From positions 1-31,487 of the forward strand of contig CANCYO010000032.1 in NCBI GenBank assembly GCA_947382415.1: a stretch of DNA of 31,487 nucleotides, in the 5' to 3' direction. The notes beneath the pieces are model-generated. The model ran no database searches, was not told the DNA's origin, and was given only the letters and a program-made list of their open reading frames with translations. Position numbers and translations under genes: made by a program. Source of the stretch: an uncultured Lachnospiraceae bacterium (GTDB lineage: Bacteria; Bacillota; Clostridia; Lachnospirales; Lachnospiraceae). This document shows positions 7,496 to 14,885 of this stretch, piece by piece (within the stretch, counting starts at the first letter, position 1; each line of letters begins with the position of its first letter).

Positions 7496-7870
7496 ATGTT
7501 AAAGAAAATTGCAACAGATAAGGCACCCGCGGCAATCGGCCCTTATTCTCAGGGGATTATTACAGGCAACCTGTTATTTGCATCAGGTCAGATTGCAATA
7601 AATCCTGCAAATGGTGTGATTGAGGCCGAGGGGATCGTGGAGCAGACAGAGCAGGTTATGAAAAATATCGGCGCCATTCTGGAGGCGGCGGGTACCGATT
7701 ACACCAGAGTGGTCAAGACTACCTGTTTTCTGGCTGATATGAATGATTTTGGGACCTTCAATGAGATATATGCACGGTATTTTACGGAGAAACCTGCGCG
7801 TAGCTGTGTGGCAGTGAAGACGCTGCCCAAGAATGTATTGTGCGAGGTAGAGGTGATTGCCGAGGTATAG
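7496..7870 (+). CDS. ridA: RidA family enamine/imine deaminase
   Basis: A 124-residue YjgF/YER057c/UK114 protein. RidA hydrolyses reactive 2-aminoacrylate and related enamines released by PLP enzymes such as threonine and serine dehydratases, protecting other PLP enzymes in the cytoplasm. Length is exactly that of the family. Conserved parts are IATDKAPAAIGPYSQG at 5-20, the PARSCVAV segment whose Arg102 corresponds to the carboxylate-binding Arg105 of E. coli RidA, and CEVEVIA near the end, with Glu117 in the position of the catalytic-water glutamate. All residues expected for the active RidA subfamily are therefore present. ATG 7496 follows an AGGAGG site; the in-frame ATG at 7466 lacks one. 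It is followed by the kinase gene after 4 bases. Confidence 0.93.
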   Translation: MLKKIATDKAPAAIGPYSQGIITGNLLFASGQIAINPANGVIEAEGIVEQTEQVMKNIGAILEAAGTDYTRVVKTTCFLADMNDFGTFNEIYARYFTEKPARSCVAVKTLPKNVLCEVEVIAEV

Positions 7871-7874
7871 GCAT

Positions 7875-8375
7875 ATGAAGAAAACTTGTGTTATTTTAAT
7901 TGGAATGCCCGGAGCAGGCAAGAGCACGGTGGGAGTGGTTCTTGCAAAGCGTCTGGGCATGCGCTTTGTGGATTCGGATCTGGTGATACAGGAGAGATAT
8001 GGAAAGCTTTTGCATGAGCTCATAGAGGAACGCGGTGTGGAGGGCTTTTTGGATATGGAGAATGCGGTGCTTGCAGAGCTTTCGCCGCAAAATGCCGTGA
8101 TCGCCACGGGCGGGAGCGCGGTCTATGGGCAGGAAGCCATGGAGCATCTGGGCCGGATCGGGAGGATCGTGTATCTGGCGCTGCCCTATGAGGAGATTGC
8201 GGAGCGGCTGGGAGATCTGAATGCCAGAGGCGTGACGCTCAGGTCGGGGCAGAGTCTTTATGATCTGTATGAGGAGCGCAGGCCGCTCTATGAGAGATAT
8301 GCGCACCGGACGATATACTGCCATGGAAAATCTTTGCGGGAGATTGTGACCGAGATCAGCGGGAGCCTGCCGTAG
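7875..8375 (+). CDS. Shikimate-kinase-like P-loop kinase with altered substrate residues
   Basis: A 166-residue P-loop kinase of the shikimate kinase fold. Walker A is GMPGAGKST (10-18), D33-x-D35 lies where shikimate kinases bind Mg and substrate, and ERRPLYERYA at 134-143 carries the Arg that normally contacts substrate. Two otherwise conserved substrate-site features are changed: the FR of the GExxFR motif is FL (residues 58-59), removing the equivalent of Arg58, and the GGG loop is GGS (79-81). The gene is not near other aromatic-pathway genes; it lies 4 bases after ridA and before spoVAE. It may be a paralogue with another small hydroxyl substrate, so I do not call it aroK. ATG 7875 is used as the first start with a normal N-terminus. 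Confidence 0.82.
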   Translation: MKKTCVILIGMPGAGKSTVGVVLAKRLGMRFVDSDLVIQERYGKLLHELIEERGVEGFLDMENAVLAELSPQNAVIATGGSAVYGQEAMEHLGRIGRIVYLALPYEEIAERLGDLNARGVTLRSGQSLYDLYEERRPLYERYAHRTIYCHGKSLREIVTEISGSLP

Positions 8376-8505
8376 GATGGGTAATAAAACGCATAAATTC
8401 ATGGTTTTCGGTCAATACTCTGTAGCAGAAGAGGTAACCCGCGAGTATGGTTGCCTGTATGCGGAGGGACAGCAAATTGCGTCCTGAGGAGAAGGAGTGT
8501 GTCGG

Positions 8506-8862
8506 ATGGATTATGTGAATGCGTTCTGGGTGGGCGGCCTGATCTGTGTGGCCGTGCAGATTCTGATGGAGAAGACCAAGATGATGCCCGGAAGAATCAT
8601 GGTGCTGTTGGTGGTTACGGGCGCGGTCATCAGTCTGTTTGGATGGTATGAGCCCTTTCAGAAATTTGCCGGCGCGGGGGCAAGCGTCCCCCTGCTGGGC
8701 TTTGGCAATGTGCTGATGAAGGGCGTGAAGGAAGCCATTGCGGAACAGGGCTTTCTGGGCCTGTTTACAGGCGGTTTTAAGGCCGGAGCGGTGGGAACCA
8801 GCGCAGCTTTGATCTTTGGCTACCTGGCCAGTCTGATTTTTAAACCTAAGATGAAACAGTGA
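8506..8862 (+). CDS. spoVAE: Stage V sporulation protein AE (membrane subunit)
   Basis: A 118-residue integral membrane protein of the SpoVAC/SpoVAEb class, part of the dipicolinic-acid channel of the spore inner membrane. The start reads MDYVNAFWVGGLICVAVQIL, followed by a second hydrophobic segment (RIMVLLVVTGAVISLFG) and the conserved PLLGFGNVLMKGVKEAI loop, ending in TSAALIFGYLASLIFKP. ATG 8506 has GAAGGAG 8 bases upstream. No good sigma-G promoter was found in the 130 bases before it, so it may be read from upstream or from an unrecognised promoter. A strong terminator follows. Separation from spoVAD by four unrelated features is unusual, since spoVAC-AD-AE are normally contiguous. Confidence 0.93.
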   Translation: MDYVNAFWVGGLICVAVQILMEKTKMMPGRIMVLLVVTGAVISLFGWYEPFQKFAGAGASVPLLGFGNVLMKGVKEAIAEQGFLGLFTGGFKAGAVGTSAALIFGYLASLIFKPKMKQ

Positions 8863-8874
8863 TTACAGGTACAA

Positions 8875-8916
8875 CGGGTATGAAAAGCCTTACAGCTTCT
8901 CATACCCGATTCCTTT
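8875..8916 (+). terminator. Rho-independent terminator of spoVAE, overlapping the end of DUF5721
   Basis: CGGGTATGA (8875-8883) pairs with TCATACCCG (8900-8908), with AAGC/GCTT pairing inside and a CTTACA loop; a T-rich run follows. The right half also encodes the last codons of the convergent DUF5721 gene. Confidence 0.8.
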
Positions 8917-9417
8917 TTCGTCCAGATAGCGGCAGAGGGAATTGTCCCAGACAAGATCTGCCTCTCGGCTCATGACGAAGGTATGACAGGAGGTTCCGGT
9001 GGTGAGAACGGCTTTACCGCCGTCATAACGGATTGTCAGCACAAAGGCTTTGATCTGACCAAAGTTCTGATTGATACCGGAGCCGGCGTCATTGCCGTCG
9101 GCAGCGTTTTCGGTTAGTAATCGCTGCATAAGTTCAGGTTTTAACTGCAGCACGAATTTAAAGTGCAGGGGTGTGTGTTTGCCTTTGATGAGATCGAAGC
9201 ACAGTCCTCTGATCTCGCTCCAGGGGCGAAAGTCATAGGGGAGATTTTCCGGCCCCCGCTCTTCGGGCGGGAAAAAGCCGGTGTTCATATGTCCGTCTAT
9301 GGTGTAGCTGTTGGCGGTGCGGATGACGGCCTCCTCCAGCAGAAATCCGTCAAAGGTATCGCCGGAGAGCAGATGGCTCATAAAATTTTTCATGGAAGTG
9401 ATCTCTAATGCCTGCAT
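8890..9417 (-). CDS. DUF5721 family protein
   Basis: A 175-residue protein that I recognise as DUF5721, a family common in Lachnospiraceae and without known function. Typical features are the opening MQALEITSMKNFMSHLLSGDTFD, then FLLEEAVIRTANSYTIDGHMN and a C-terminal beta-rich region (FVLTIRYDGGKAVLTTGTSCHTF). No signal peptide or membrane segment is visible, so it is probably cytoplasmic. ATG 9417 is chosen because CGGAGGA lies just upstream; the longer frame to 9498 has no such site and its extra 27 residues look non-coding. The gene is convergent with spoVAE and its final codons lie in the terminator hairpin. It is divergent from the DegV gene. Confidence 0.75.
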   Translation of the reverse strand: MQALEITSMKNFMSHLLSGDTFDGFLLEEAVIRTANSYTIDGHMNTGFFPPEERGPENLPYDFRPWSEIRGLCFDLIKGKHTPLHFKFVLQLKPELMQRLLTENAADGNDAGSGINQNFGQIKAFVLTIRYDGGKAVLTTGTSCHTFVMSREADLVWDNSLCRYLDEKGIGYEKL

Positions 9418-9564
9418 GGAATCCTCCGTGAGCTGCCTGCGGACAGGCGCAGTCTTATGCCGGAAAGCCCGGCGAAGCGTAAATTCAGTATAGCGCAAAA
9501 ATTATAAAAAGAAAAGAAAAAGGAAAGAAAAAGCAAAGGTTTTCAAAATTATGAAAAGAAAGAC

Positions 9565-9593
9565 TTTACAGGCATGGCACTGAGTGCTATTAT
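9565..9593 (+). promoter_or_regulatory. Sigma-A promoter of the degV-family gene
   Basis: TTTACA (9565-9570) and TATTAT (9588-9593) have the ideal 17-base spacing and lie about 40 bases before the ATG at 9633. A purine-rich, AT-rich stretch (9500-9560) precedes it and could act as an UP element. Confidence 0.75.
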
Positions 9594-9632
9594 AAGTGGT
9601 ATCAAAAACTATGTCGAAGGGTTTGGAAGAAC

Positions 9633-10466
9633 ATGAGTTACAAAATTGTGATGGACAGTTGTGGTGAGATTCCCCGCGAATACCGGAATGACGAGAGATT
9701 TGAGTCCGTGCCTCTGGGGCTGGAGGTAGGGGACTATTGTATATTGGACGATGAAACTTTTGACCAGGCGGAATTTTTGAGGAGAGTGGCGGAGTATCCC
9801 AAATGTCCCAAATCCTCATGTCCCTCTCCTGACAGATATCTGTCTGCCTATACCTGCGATGCGGAGCGTATCTATGTGGTGACGCTGTCCGCGCAGCTCA
9901 GCGGCAGTCATAACAGCGCCTGCCTGGCGAAGAATCTCTATCTGGAGAAGTATGGGGAAAAACAGATTCATGTGGTAGATTCTCAGTCCGCAAGCTGCGG
10001 GGAGACACAGATCGCCCTGAAGATCATGGAGCTTGAGGCACAGGGGCTTTCGTTTGAGCAGATCGTAGAACAGATTGAGCAGTTCCGCGATGAAATGTAT
10101 ACTTATTTTGTACTGGATAATCTGGAGACCCTGCGCAAGAACGGGCGTCTGTCCCGGGCTAAGGCGATGGTGGCATCCACTTTGAGCATCAAACCGGTAA
10201 TGGCCAGCGACGGCGGCACGATTGTGCAGAGAGGACAGGGTATCGGAATCAGAAAAGCGCTTGCCAAAATGGCTGAGATGGCGGCGCAGGTACCTAACCC
10301 ACAGACCAGACGGCTGATGATTACGCACTGCAATGCACCGGAGCGGGCGGAACTGGTCAAAAAGCTGGTCATGGCAAAGGCGGCTTTCCGGGAGTGCATC
10401 ATCATGGACACCCGGGGCGTCAGCAGCATGTATGCCAATGACGGCGGGGTGATTGTTACGGCATAG
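9633..10466 (+). CDS. DegV family fatty-acid-binding protein
   Basis: A 277-residue DegV (FakB-like) protein. These bind a single fatty acid; FakB proteins present it to the kinase FakA for phosphorylation and phospholipid synthesis. Visible features: the N-terminal MSYKIVMDSCGEIP strand, SSCPSPDRYLSAY at about 66-78 forming part of the lipid-carboxylate site, LSAQLSGSHNSA at 90-101, VVDSQSASCGETQI and LETLRKNGRLS, a hallmark stretch of the family. There is no fakA gene in the window, so whether it works as a FakB is unknown. ATG 9633 follows a GGAAGAA site. Its stop is 10 bases from that of the convergent CPBP gene, with no terminator between. Confidence 0.93.
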   Translation: MSYKIVMDSCGEIPREYRNDERFESVPLGLEVGDYCILDDETFDQAEFLRRVAEYPKCPKSSCPSPDRYLSAYTCDAERIYVVTLSAQLSGSHNSACLAKNLYLEKYGEKQIHVVDSQSASCGETQIALKIMELEAQGLSFEQIVEQIEQFRDEMYTYFVLDNLETLRKNGRLSRAKAMVASTLSIKPVMASDGGTIVQRGQGIGIRKALAKMAEMAAQVPNPQTRRLMITHCNAPERAELVKKLVMAKAAFRECIIMDTRGVSSMYANDGGVIVTA

Positions 10467-10476
10467 TACAGCGAAT

Positions 10477-11331
10477 CTATCTGCTGTCAGTATTTCCTTT
10501 TCTGTTCTTGCAACAATAAATGATCAGCACAAAAACAAAGGAAATAATTTGTGCAGCCATAACGCGGACAATTTGTAACTCGTCTGCGCCCGTTAGAGAA
10601 ACGACATGCAATATATTTGTAGCAACGGTATTGTTTAATAAATGGTCGCCAAGTCCTGTCCATATATTTCCTGTTATGCGGTACAGAAGTCCCCATTTGA
10701 TTCCCATAATTCCGGCAAGGATAATATAACCGGCACCCAGCAAAAGCATTGCAGCAAAAGACATTTCGCCATTTATGCAGCTTCTGACTGGCATTATAAT
10801 ATGCCAGATTCCAAATAAAAGTGCGGCAATAAAATTGGTTTGCATGAATGGCTTTGTCTCGCAAAGTATTTTAATGAACAGTCCGCGAAAAACGCCTTCC
10901 TCCATCCATACATTGATAATATTGAACAGTACGCATAGCATAAAGAAAAAGAAATCAGTGTTTTTTATTTGAGAGCCGGTAAGAGAAAAACTGCTGATAT
11001 ATATTTCCAAATGTGCAGGATTGCCCTGCAGAGCTAAAATTGTTAATTCTAACCAATACGAAATGGTAAAGCAGACGCTTCCCAATAACAAACCTTTCAG
11101 AATACTGCTTACAAAGCCCTTTCTCTGAAATCCGATATCACCCCATGAAAGATTTATTCTTTTCAATGCCAGCGCCAATATGATAATCCCAATTATTTTA
11201 TGAAGCACATTCTCTCCAATAGCCGTTTTATCTGTTTCGATCAAAAAATATTCTACAATCCTTACAGATAAACAAAGCGTAAATATTGCAATGCAAAAAT
11301 GATCTGATTTGTATTTTGTATTTCTTTCCAT
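10477..11331 (-). CDS. CPBP family intramembrane glutamic endopeptidase
   Basis: A 284-residue membrane protein with the CPBP/ABI (CAAX protease-like) motifs: E144-E145-x3-R149 (MEEGVFRG), H177 in LLFGIWHI and H230 in LGDHLLNN, the expected three motifs of the active site. About eight hydrophobic segments are visible. Family members process prenylated or peptide substrates, give bacteriocin self-immunity or act in regulation; the substrate here cannot be told. The gene is clearly AT-richer than its neighbours, suggesting acquisition. ATG 11331 starts MERNTKYKSD, preceded by a modest GAGG. A CCGGAAAG/CTTCCGG hairpin lies in the upstream gap (11359-11381). It is co-directional with the DUF1294 gene upstream. 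Confidence 0.87.
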   Translation of the reverse strand: MERNTKYKSDHFCIAIFTLCLSVRIVEYFLIETDKTAIGENVLHKIIGIIILALALKRINLSWGDIGFQRKGFVSSILKGLLLGSVCFTISYWLELTILALQGNPAHLEIYISSFSLTGSQIKNTDFFFFMLCVLFNIINVWMEEGVFRGLFIKILCETKPFMQTNFIAALLFGIWHIIMPVRSCINGEMSFAAMLLLGAGYIILAGIMGIKWGLLYRITGNIWTGLGDHLLNNTVATNILHVVSLTGADELQIVRVMAAQIISFVFVLIIYCCKNRKGNTDSR

Positions 11332-11425
11332 ATATAACTACCTCAATCAACCGGAAGTTTACTTGCTTTCCGGCTATCATGTTACAAGAACCTCAGATGC
11401 TTCCATATTCTGTTTTGTGAACCGT

Positions 11426-11698
11426 TCAGATATTGCGTGACGTCAGATAGAAGGCCAGTCCGAGCTGGAGAATGAGAATGGCAGGGATGCCGTACACAAA
11501 GTACCAGTGCCTGGTCTTGTGACGGAAGGCGCGCATTCCCAGCAGAGCTCCCAGACTTCCGCCAAACAGAGCGGACAGGAAGAGTGTTTTTTCTGAGATA
11601 CGCCAGGTGTGCCTGACAGCGCGTCTCTTGTCAATGCCCATCAGGGCGAAAGCGATGAGATTGATCAGAAGAATGTATAAAATGATATAGTTGTGCAT
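11426..11698 (-). CDS. DUF1294 family small membrane protein
   Basis: A 90-residue membrane protein of the DUF1294 family, function unknown. An N-terminal helix (IILYILLINLIAFALMG) is followed by the conserved MGIDKRRAVRHTWRISEKTLFLSALFGGSLGALLGMRAFRHKTRHWYF-type sequence and a last helix (YGIPAILILQLGLAFYL). ATG 11698 is preferred because GGGAG lies just upstream; the extension to 11740 is not family-like. It lies just beyond the argG terminator, so any expression from argG would be by read-through; no clear promoter of its own was found in the 50 bases available. Confidence 0.85.
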   Translation of the reverse strand: MHNYIILYILLINLIAFALMGIDKRRAVRHTWRISEKTLFLSALFGGSLGALLGMRAFRHKTRHWYFVYGIPAILILQLGLAFYLTSRNI

Positions 11699-11750
11699 AT
11701 TGTGTCTCCCATCCCGCACAGGGGGCGTAAACAGAATCATGAAAAGTGAG

Positions 11751-11787
11751 AAAAACCCCCGCCAGACGAATATCGGTCTGACGGGGG
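11751..11787 (-). terminator. Rho-independent terminator of argG
   Basis: On the minus strand a 12-bp stem (11776-11787 with 11756-11767, one G-T type mismatch) with an 8-base loop is followed by TTTTT (11751-11755). It lies about 65 bases after the argG stop. Confidence 0.9.
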
Positions 11788-11853
11788 AATCTATTTAGGT
11801 AATCAGGCTCTTTATGATCGGGATTCTCCTGCTGATCAGGTTCCCTGAGCCGG

Positions 11854-13077
11854 TCAGAACAGATTCTCGCCCTGTTCCTGCATCTTCATTGCCCGCACCT
11901 TGCAGGAGAGGCCGAAGAGATTGATGAAGCCTTCGGCGTCATGATGATCATACAGATCGCCGGTGGTGAAGGAAGCAATGCTCTCATTGTAGAGAGAGTA
12001 GGGGGAAGTGGTTCCGGCCTTGATGATATTGCCCTTGTAGAGTTTGAATTTTACCTCGCCGGTGACATACTTCTGCGTTTCCTCGATGAATGCCTGCTCT
12101 GCCTGACGCAGCGGGGTAAACCATTTGCCCTCGTACACCAGACTTGCAAAGCGGCTGCCCATCTCTTTCTTCAGGGCGTAAGTATCACGATCCAGGATCA
12201 GCTCCTCGAGCTGCTGATGTGCCTCCATGAGGATGGTGCCGCCGGGGGTCTCGTAGACGCCGCGGGACTTCATGCCCACCACGCGGTTTTCCACGATGTC
12301 GATGATGCCGATGCCGTGTTTTCCGCCCAGCTCGTTCAAGGTGGAGATAATCTCGGAAACCTTCATTTTTTTGCCGTTTACAGATACGGGCACACCCTTC
12401 TCAAAGGTCATGGTCACATACTCGCCTTCCTCGGGAGCCTTCTCGGGAGTCACGCCCAGAACCAGCAGATGCTCGAAATTGGGCTCGTTGGCGGGATCCT
12501 CCAGCTCCAGACCCTCATGGCTGATGTGCCAGATGTTGCGGTCGCGGCTGTAGGAGGAGTCTGCGGAGAAGGGGAGATGGATGCCGTGTGCCTGACAGTA
12601 TGCAATCTCGGACTCCCGGGAGTCCATGGTCCATTTGTCGTTTCTCCATGCAGCGATGATCTTGATATCGGGGGCCAGCGCCTTGATGCCCAGCTCGAAG
12701 CGGATCTGGTCGTTGCCCTTGCCGGTAGCGCCGTGGCAGATGGCGGTAGCGCCTTCTTTTCTGGCAATTTCAACCAGCTTCTTGGCGATCAGCGGGCGGG
12801 CCATGGAAGTGCCCAGCAGATACTTGTTCTCATAGATCGCGTTTGCCTGAACGCAGGGAACGATGTATTCGTCGCAGAACTCGTCGATCACGTTCTCAAT
12901 GTACAATTTGGAAGCGCCGCAGGATTTTGCTCTCTCTTCCAGTCCGTCGAGCTCCTCGGCCTGTCCGCAGTCGATGCAGACGCAGATTACTTCGTAGTCA
13001 AAATTCTCTTTCAGCCAGGGAATGATGGCGGTGGTGTCCAGACCGCCGGAGTAAGCCAATACAACCTTTTCTTTCAT
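11854..13077 (-). CDS. argG: Argininosuccinate synthase
   Basis: ArgG joins citrulline and aspartate with ATP to form argininosuccinate, the penultimate step of arginine synthesis. The 407-residue product has the N-type ATP pyrophosphatase P-loop AYSGGLDTT at 8-16, CVCIDCGQ, GATGKGNDQIRFE and the SYSRDRNIWHISHEGLELEDP block, all diagnostic. Length is normal. ATG 13077 has a CGGAGG site; the upstream frame extension is spurious. It is transcribed alone from its own promoter and ends at a strong terminator, 10 kb from the argCJBD operon and on the other strand; argH is not adjacent as it often is. The long open frame opposite it is a codon-bias shadow. Confidence 0.98.
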   Translation of the reverse strand: MKEKVVLAYSGGLDTTAIIPWLKENFDYEVICVCIDCGQAEELDGLEERAKSCGASKLYIENVIDEFCDEYIVPCVQANAIYENKYLLGTSMARPLIAKKLVEIARKEGATAICHGATGKGNDQIRFELGIKALAPDIKIIAAWRNDKWTMDSRESEIAYCQAHGIHLPFSADSSYSRDRNIWHISHEGLELEDPANEPNFEHLLVLGVTPEKAPEEGEYVTMTFEKGVPVSVNGKKMKVSEIISTLNELGGKHGIGIIDIVENRVVGMKSRGVYETPGGTILMEAHQQLEELILDRDTYALKKEMGSRFASLVYEGKWFTPLRQAEQAFIEETQKYVTGEVKFKLYKGNIIKAGTTSPYSLYNESIASFTTGDLYDHHDAEGFINLFGLSCKVRAMKMQEQGENLF

Positions 13078-13163
13078 AATTATATGCCTCCGTTTTGTCA
13101 TATCGTATCCCGGGAAAGAGGTTTACAGGCACTGTTTTCCGGGAACATTGGAATCTGATGCTT

Positions 13164-13192
13164 ACTATACAACATTCCCGGCGGAAAAGCAA
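13164..13192 (-). promoter_or_regulatory. Sigma-A promoter of argG
   Basis: On the minus strand TTGCTT (13187-13192) and TATAGT (13164-13169) are 17 bases apart, giving an approximately 80-base leader. The leader holds a CCCGGAAA...TTTCCCGGG stem (about 13108-13145) with no following T-run. No convincing ArgR box was found here. Confidence 0.7.
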
Positions 13193-13295
13193 GATTTGCG
13201 GGAAAAATTCCGGTTGGCGGGAATGGTTCGGTTTGTGGTATTGGGGCGGCTGAGCGCAGTCGGCATAATATCAGGGAAGAGCAGTTGTGCCGGAA

Positions 13296-14171
13296 TTATT
13301 GCCCGGCGTGGGTGATGTAGAGGTAGGCGTCCTCGAGGCAGGGTGGCTGGGGCTGGCAGGGGATGGTTGGTCTGGTTTCGGAAATGAGTTTTAATCCGAT
13401 GCCGTTGGGGACGTATTGCTTGCCGGAGATTTGATATTGTTGGCTGAGCTGTCTTGCCTCCGCGTCGTTTTGAACGGTACAGGTCCAGACATGGCCCTCT
13501 GAGAGCTGCAGGAGCTGCCGGGCGGTGCCCTGGTAGGGGAAGCGGCCGTGCTGCATGACGGCGAGGCGGCTGCAGGTGGCTGCCAGATCCTCCGTCACAT
13601 GTGTGGAGAAGAGTACCGTGCGGTTGGCGGAGAAATCAACCAGCAGATTGCGGATACGAATCCGTTCCTCCGGGTCCAGTCCTGTTGTGGGTTCGTCTAC
13701 CACCAGAAGCTCGGGTTCGTTTAAAAGCGCCTGTATCAGTCCTACCCGCCGTTTCATGCCGCCGGACAGTTGGCGAATCTTTTTCCTGCGCTGGGCGGTC
13801 AGACCGGTCTGTTCCAGATAGTAAGCGATTCGGAGGCGGCAGTCGTTTGGGGGGACATTTGCCAGACCTCCCAGGTATTCCAGGCATTCCTGTACGGACA
13901 GGTTGGGATAGAGACTGCATTCCTGGGGGAGATAGCCGATCTTTCGCCGGATTTTCTCGTAATTGCCCTCCTGACAGGCAATGCCGTTTATGCTCACGGT
14001 ACCTGTGGCAGGCTTCAGCAGGGTGGTCAGAACGCGCATCAGTGTCGTCTTGCCCGCGCCGTTTTCGCCGAGCAGTCCGTAAATGCCCGTGGGGATATCC
14101 AGATTTACATGATCTATGGCTGTCACACCGTTTTTAAACTGTACGGATAAATTGTTTATTATTATGCTCAT
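13296..14171 (-). CDS. ABC transporter ATP-binding protein (DrrA/CcmA-like)
   Basis: A 291-residue ATPase, last gene of the five-gene regulator-transporter operon. Walker A GENGAGKTT (35-43), signature LSGGM (135-139), Walker B LLVVDEP (155-161) followed by TTGLDP, and an FSTHVTED switch region are all intact. Sequence type is that of ABC-2 exporters which work with separate membrane subunits, here the two genes upstream. The C-terminal 70 residues are a family-variable extension. ATG 14171 begins MSIIINNLSVQFKNG. Energising efflux or relocation of a membrane-active compound is the likely role, from the kinase-regulator context. Confidence 0.93.
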   Translation of the reverse strand: MSIIINNLSVQFKNGVTAIDHVNLDIPTGIYGLLGENGAGKTTLMRVLTTLLKPATGTVSINGIACQEGNYEKIRRKIGYLPQECSLYPNLSVQECLEYLGGLANVPPNDCRLRIAYYLEQTGLTAQRRKKIRQLSGGMKRRVGLIQALLNEPELLVVDEPTTGLDPEERIRIRNLLVDFSANRTVLFSTHVTEDLAATCSRLAVMQHGRFPYQGTARQLLQLSEGHVWTCTVQNDAEARQLSQQYQISGKQYVPNGIGLKLISETRPTIPCQPQPPCLEDAYLYITHAGQ

Positions 14172-14207
14172 AATGAATACCTTTCTGCAGGCGGCAATGC
14201 CTGCCGT

Positions 14208-14885
14208 TTATAATTTCCCGGTTTTTCTACGGGGATGGAGGAGGGCCATGAGGAGCGTCAGGGTCAGCGCCAGGGCTTTACCCCAAAGCCAGCCCATGTC
14301 TGCCGGGTTTCGGATGTCGCGGAATACAAAGGCAAAGACATTCCAGTCCCCCAATATCCTTTCGCCTGTGGTGGAATAGGCGTACAGCCACAGGATCAGT
14401 GTGGTTCCGATACCTGCCAGACTGTTGCCCCACAGATTGGAGAAGGTAAAGGCTGTGGTACCCCAGAAGAGGATGGTGACCGGAACCGCTCCGAGAAACA
14501 GAAGGAATAGCAGAGAGTGGGATGCTTGCAGGGTATTGTCCGGGCGCTGCAGGAAAAAGAGGGCATAGCCCAGGGCGGACAGAAGCCACAGGTAGACGCA
14601 TTGTATGATGATTCGGGTGAGCAGAGTCCTGCGTCTGACCGTTCGCGGGGAGCGTTCAAATATCTCCCAGCTTCTGCCGCTGTATTCCGAACAAAGGGCG
14701 TCTGCGCAGAGGACTGCAGCGGGAATCGCCATGTAGGCGTCCAGCGCAATACCGATCTCATACACATCCGAGATGCCCCGTACCACACTGAACAGAAAAA
14801 TAAAGCAGAGGGAAGACAGGATTTTGTATAGCGGGAGGCAGACTTTTGCCTCAAGGTACAATTTTTGGAGCAAGTTGTTGTTCAA
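14208..14885 (-). CDS. ABC-2 type membrane subunit, TTG start
   Basis: A 226-residue hydrophobic protein with about six membrane segments (for example ILSSLCFIFLFSVV, AIPAAVLCADALC, LLFLLFLGAVPVTILFW, ALALTLTLLMALL). It is the second membrane subunit of the exporter. There is no usable ATG: a TTG at 14885-14883 is preceded by AAGGAGG and overlaps the stop of the upstream subunit gene in a TTGA junction, so translation is probably coupled. The longer frame running up to 15161 is antisense-like and lacks hydrophobic segments, so it is not used. No named family beyond ABC-2 membrane protein can be given. Confidence 0.78.
   Translation of the reverse strand: MNNNLLQKLYLEAKVCLPLYKILSSLCFIFLFSVVRGISDVYEIGIALDAYMAIPAAVLCADALCSEYSGRSWEIFERSPRTVRRRTLLTRIIIQCVYLWLLSALGYALFFLQRPDNTLQASHSLLFLLFLGAVPVTILFWGTTAFTFSNLWGNSLAGIGTTLILWLYAYSTTGERILGDWNVFAFVFRDIRNPADMGWLWGKALALTLTLLMALLHPRRKTGKL

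Noticed and set aside
7496..8375. aroK as gene name for the kinase after ridA
   Set aside because: Substrate-contact residues are changed and no aromatic pathway genes are nearby, so the name would overstate function.
8376..8505. Sigma-G promoter for spoVAE (GCATA at about 8390)
   Set aside because: The partner 17-18 bases downstream (CAATACT) does not match CATNHTA, so no promoter is claimed.
11359..11381. CCGGAA hairpin before the CPBP gene as a terminator of DUF1294
   Set aside because: No T-run follows on the minus strand, so it is mentioned only as a hairpin.
11941..13158. 405-codon open frame on the plus strand opposite argG
   Set aside because: It is exactly antisense to argG, with Leu/Gly/Asp/Val-rich shadow composition and no ribosome binding site.
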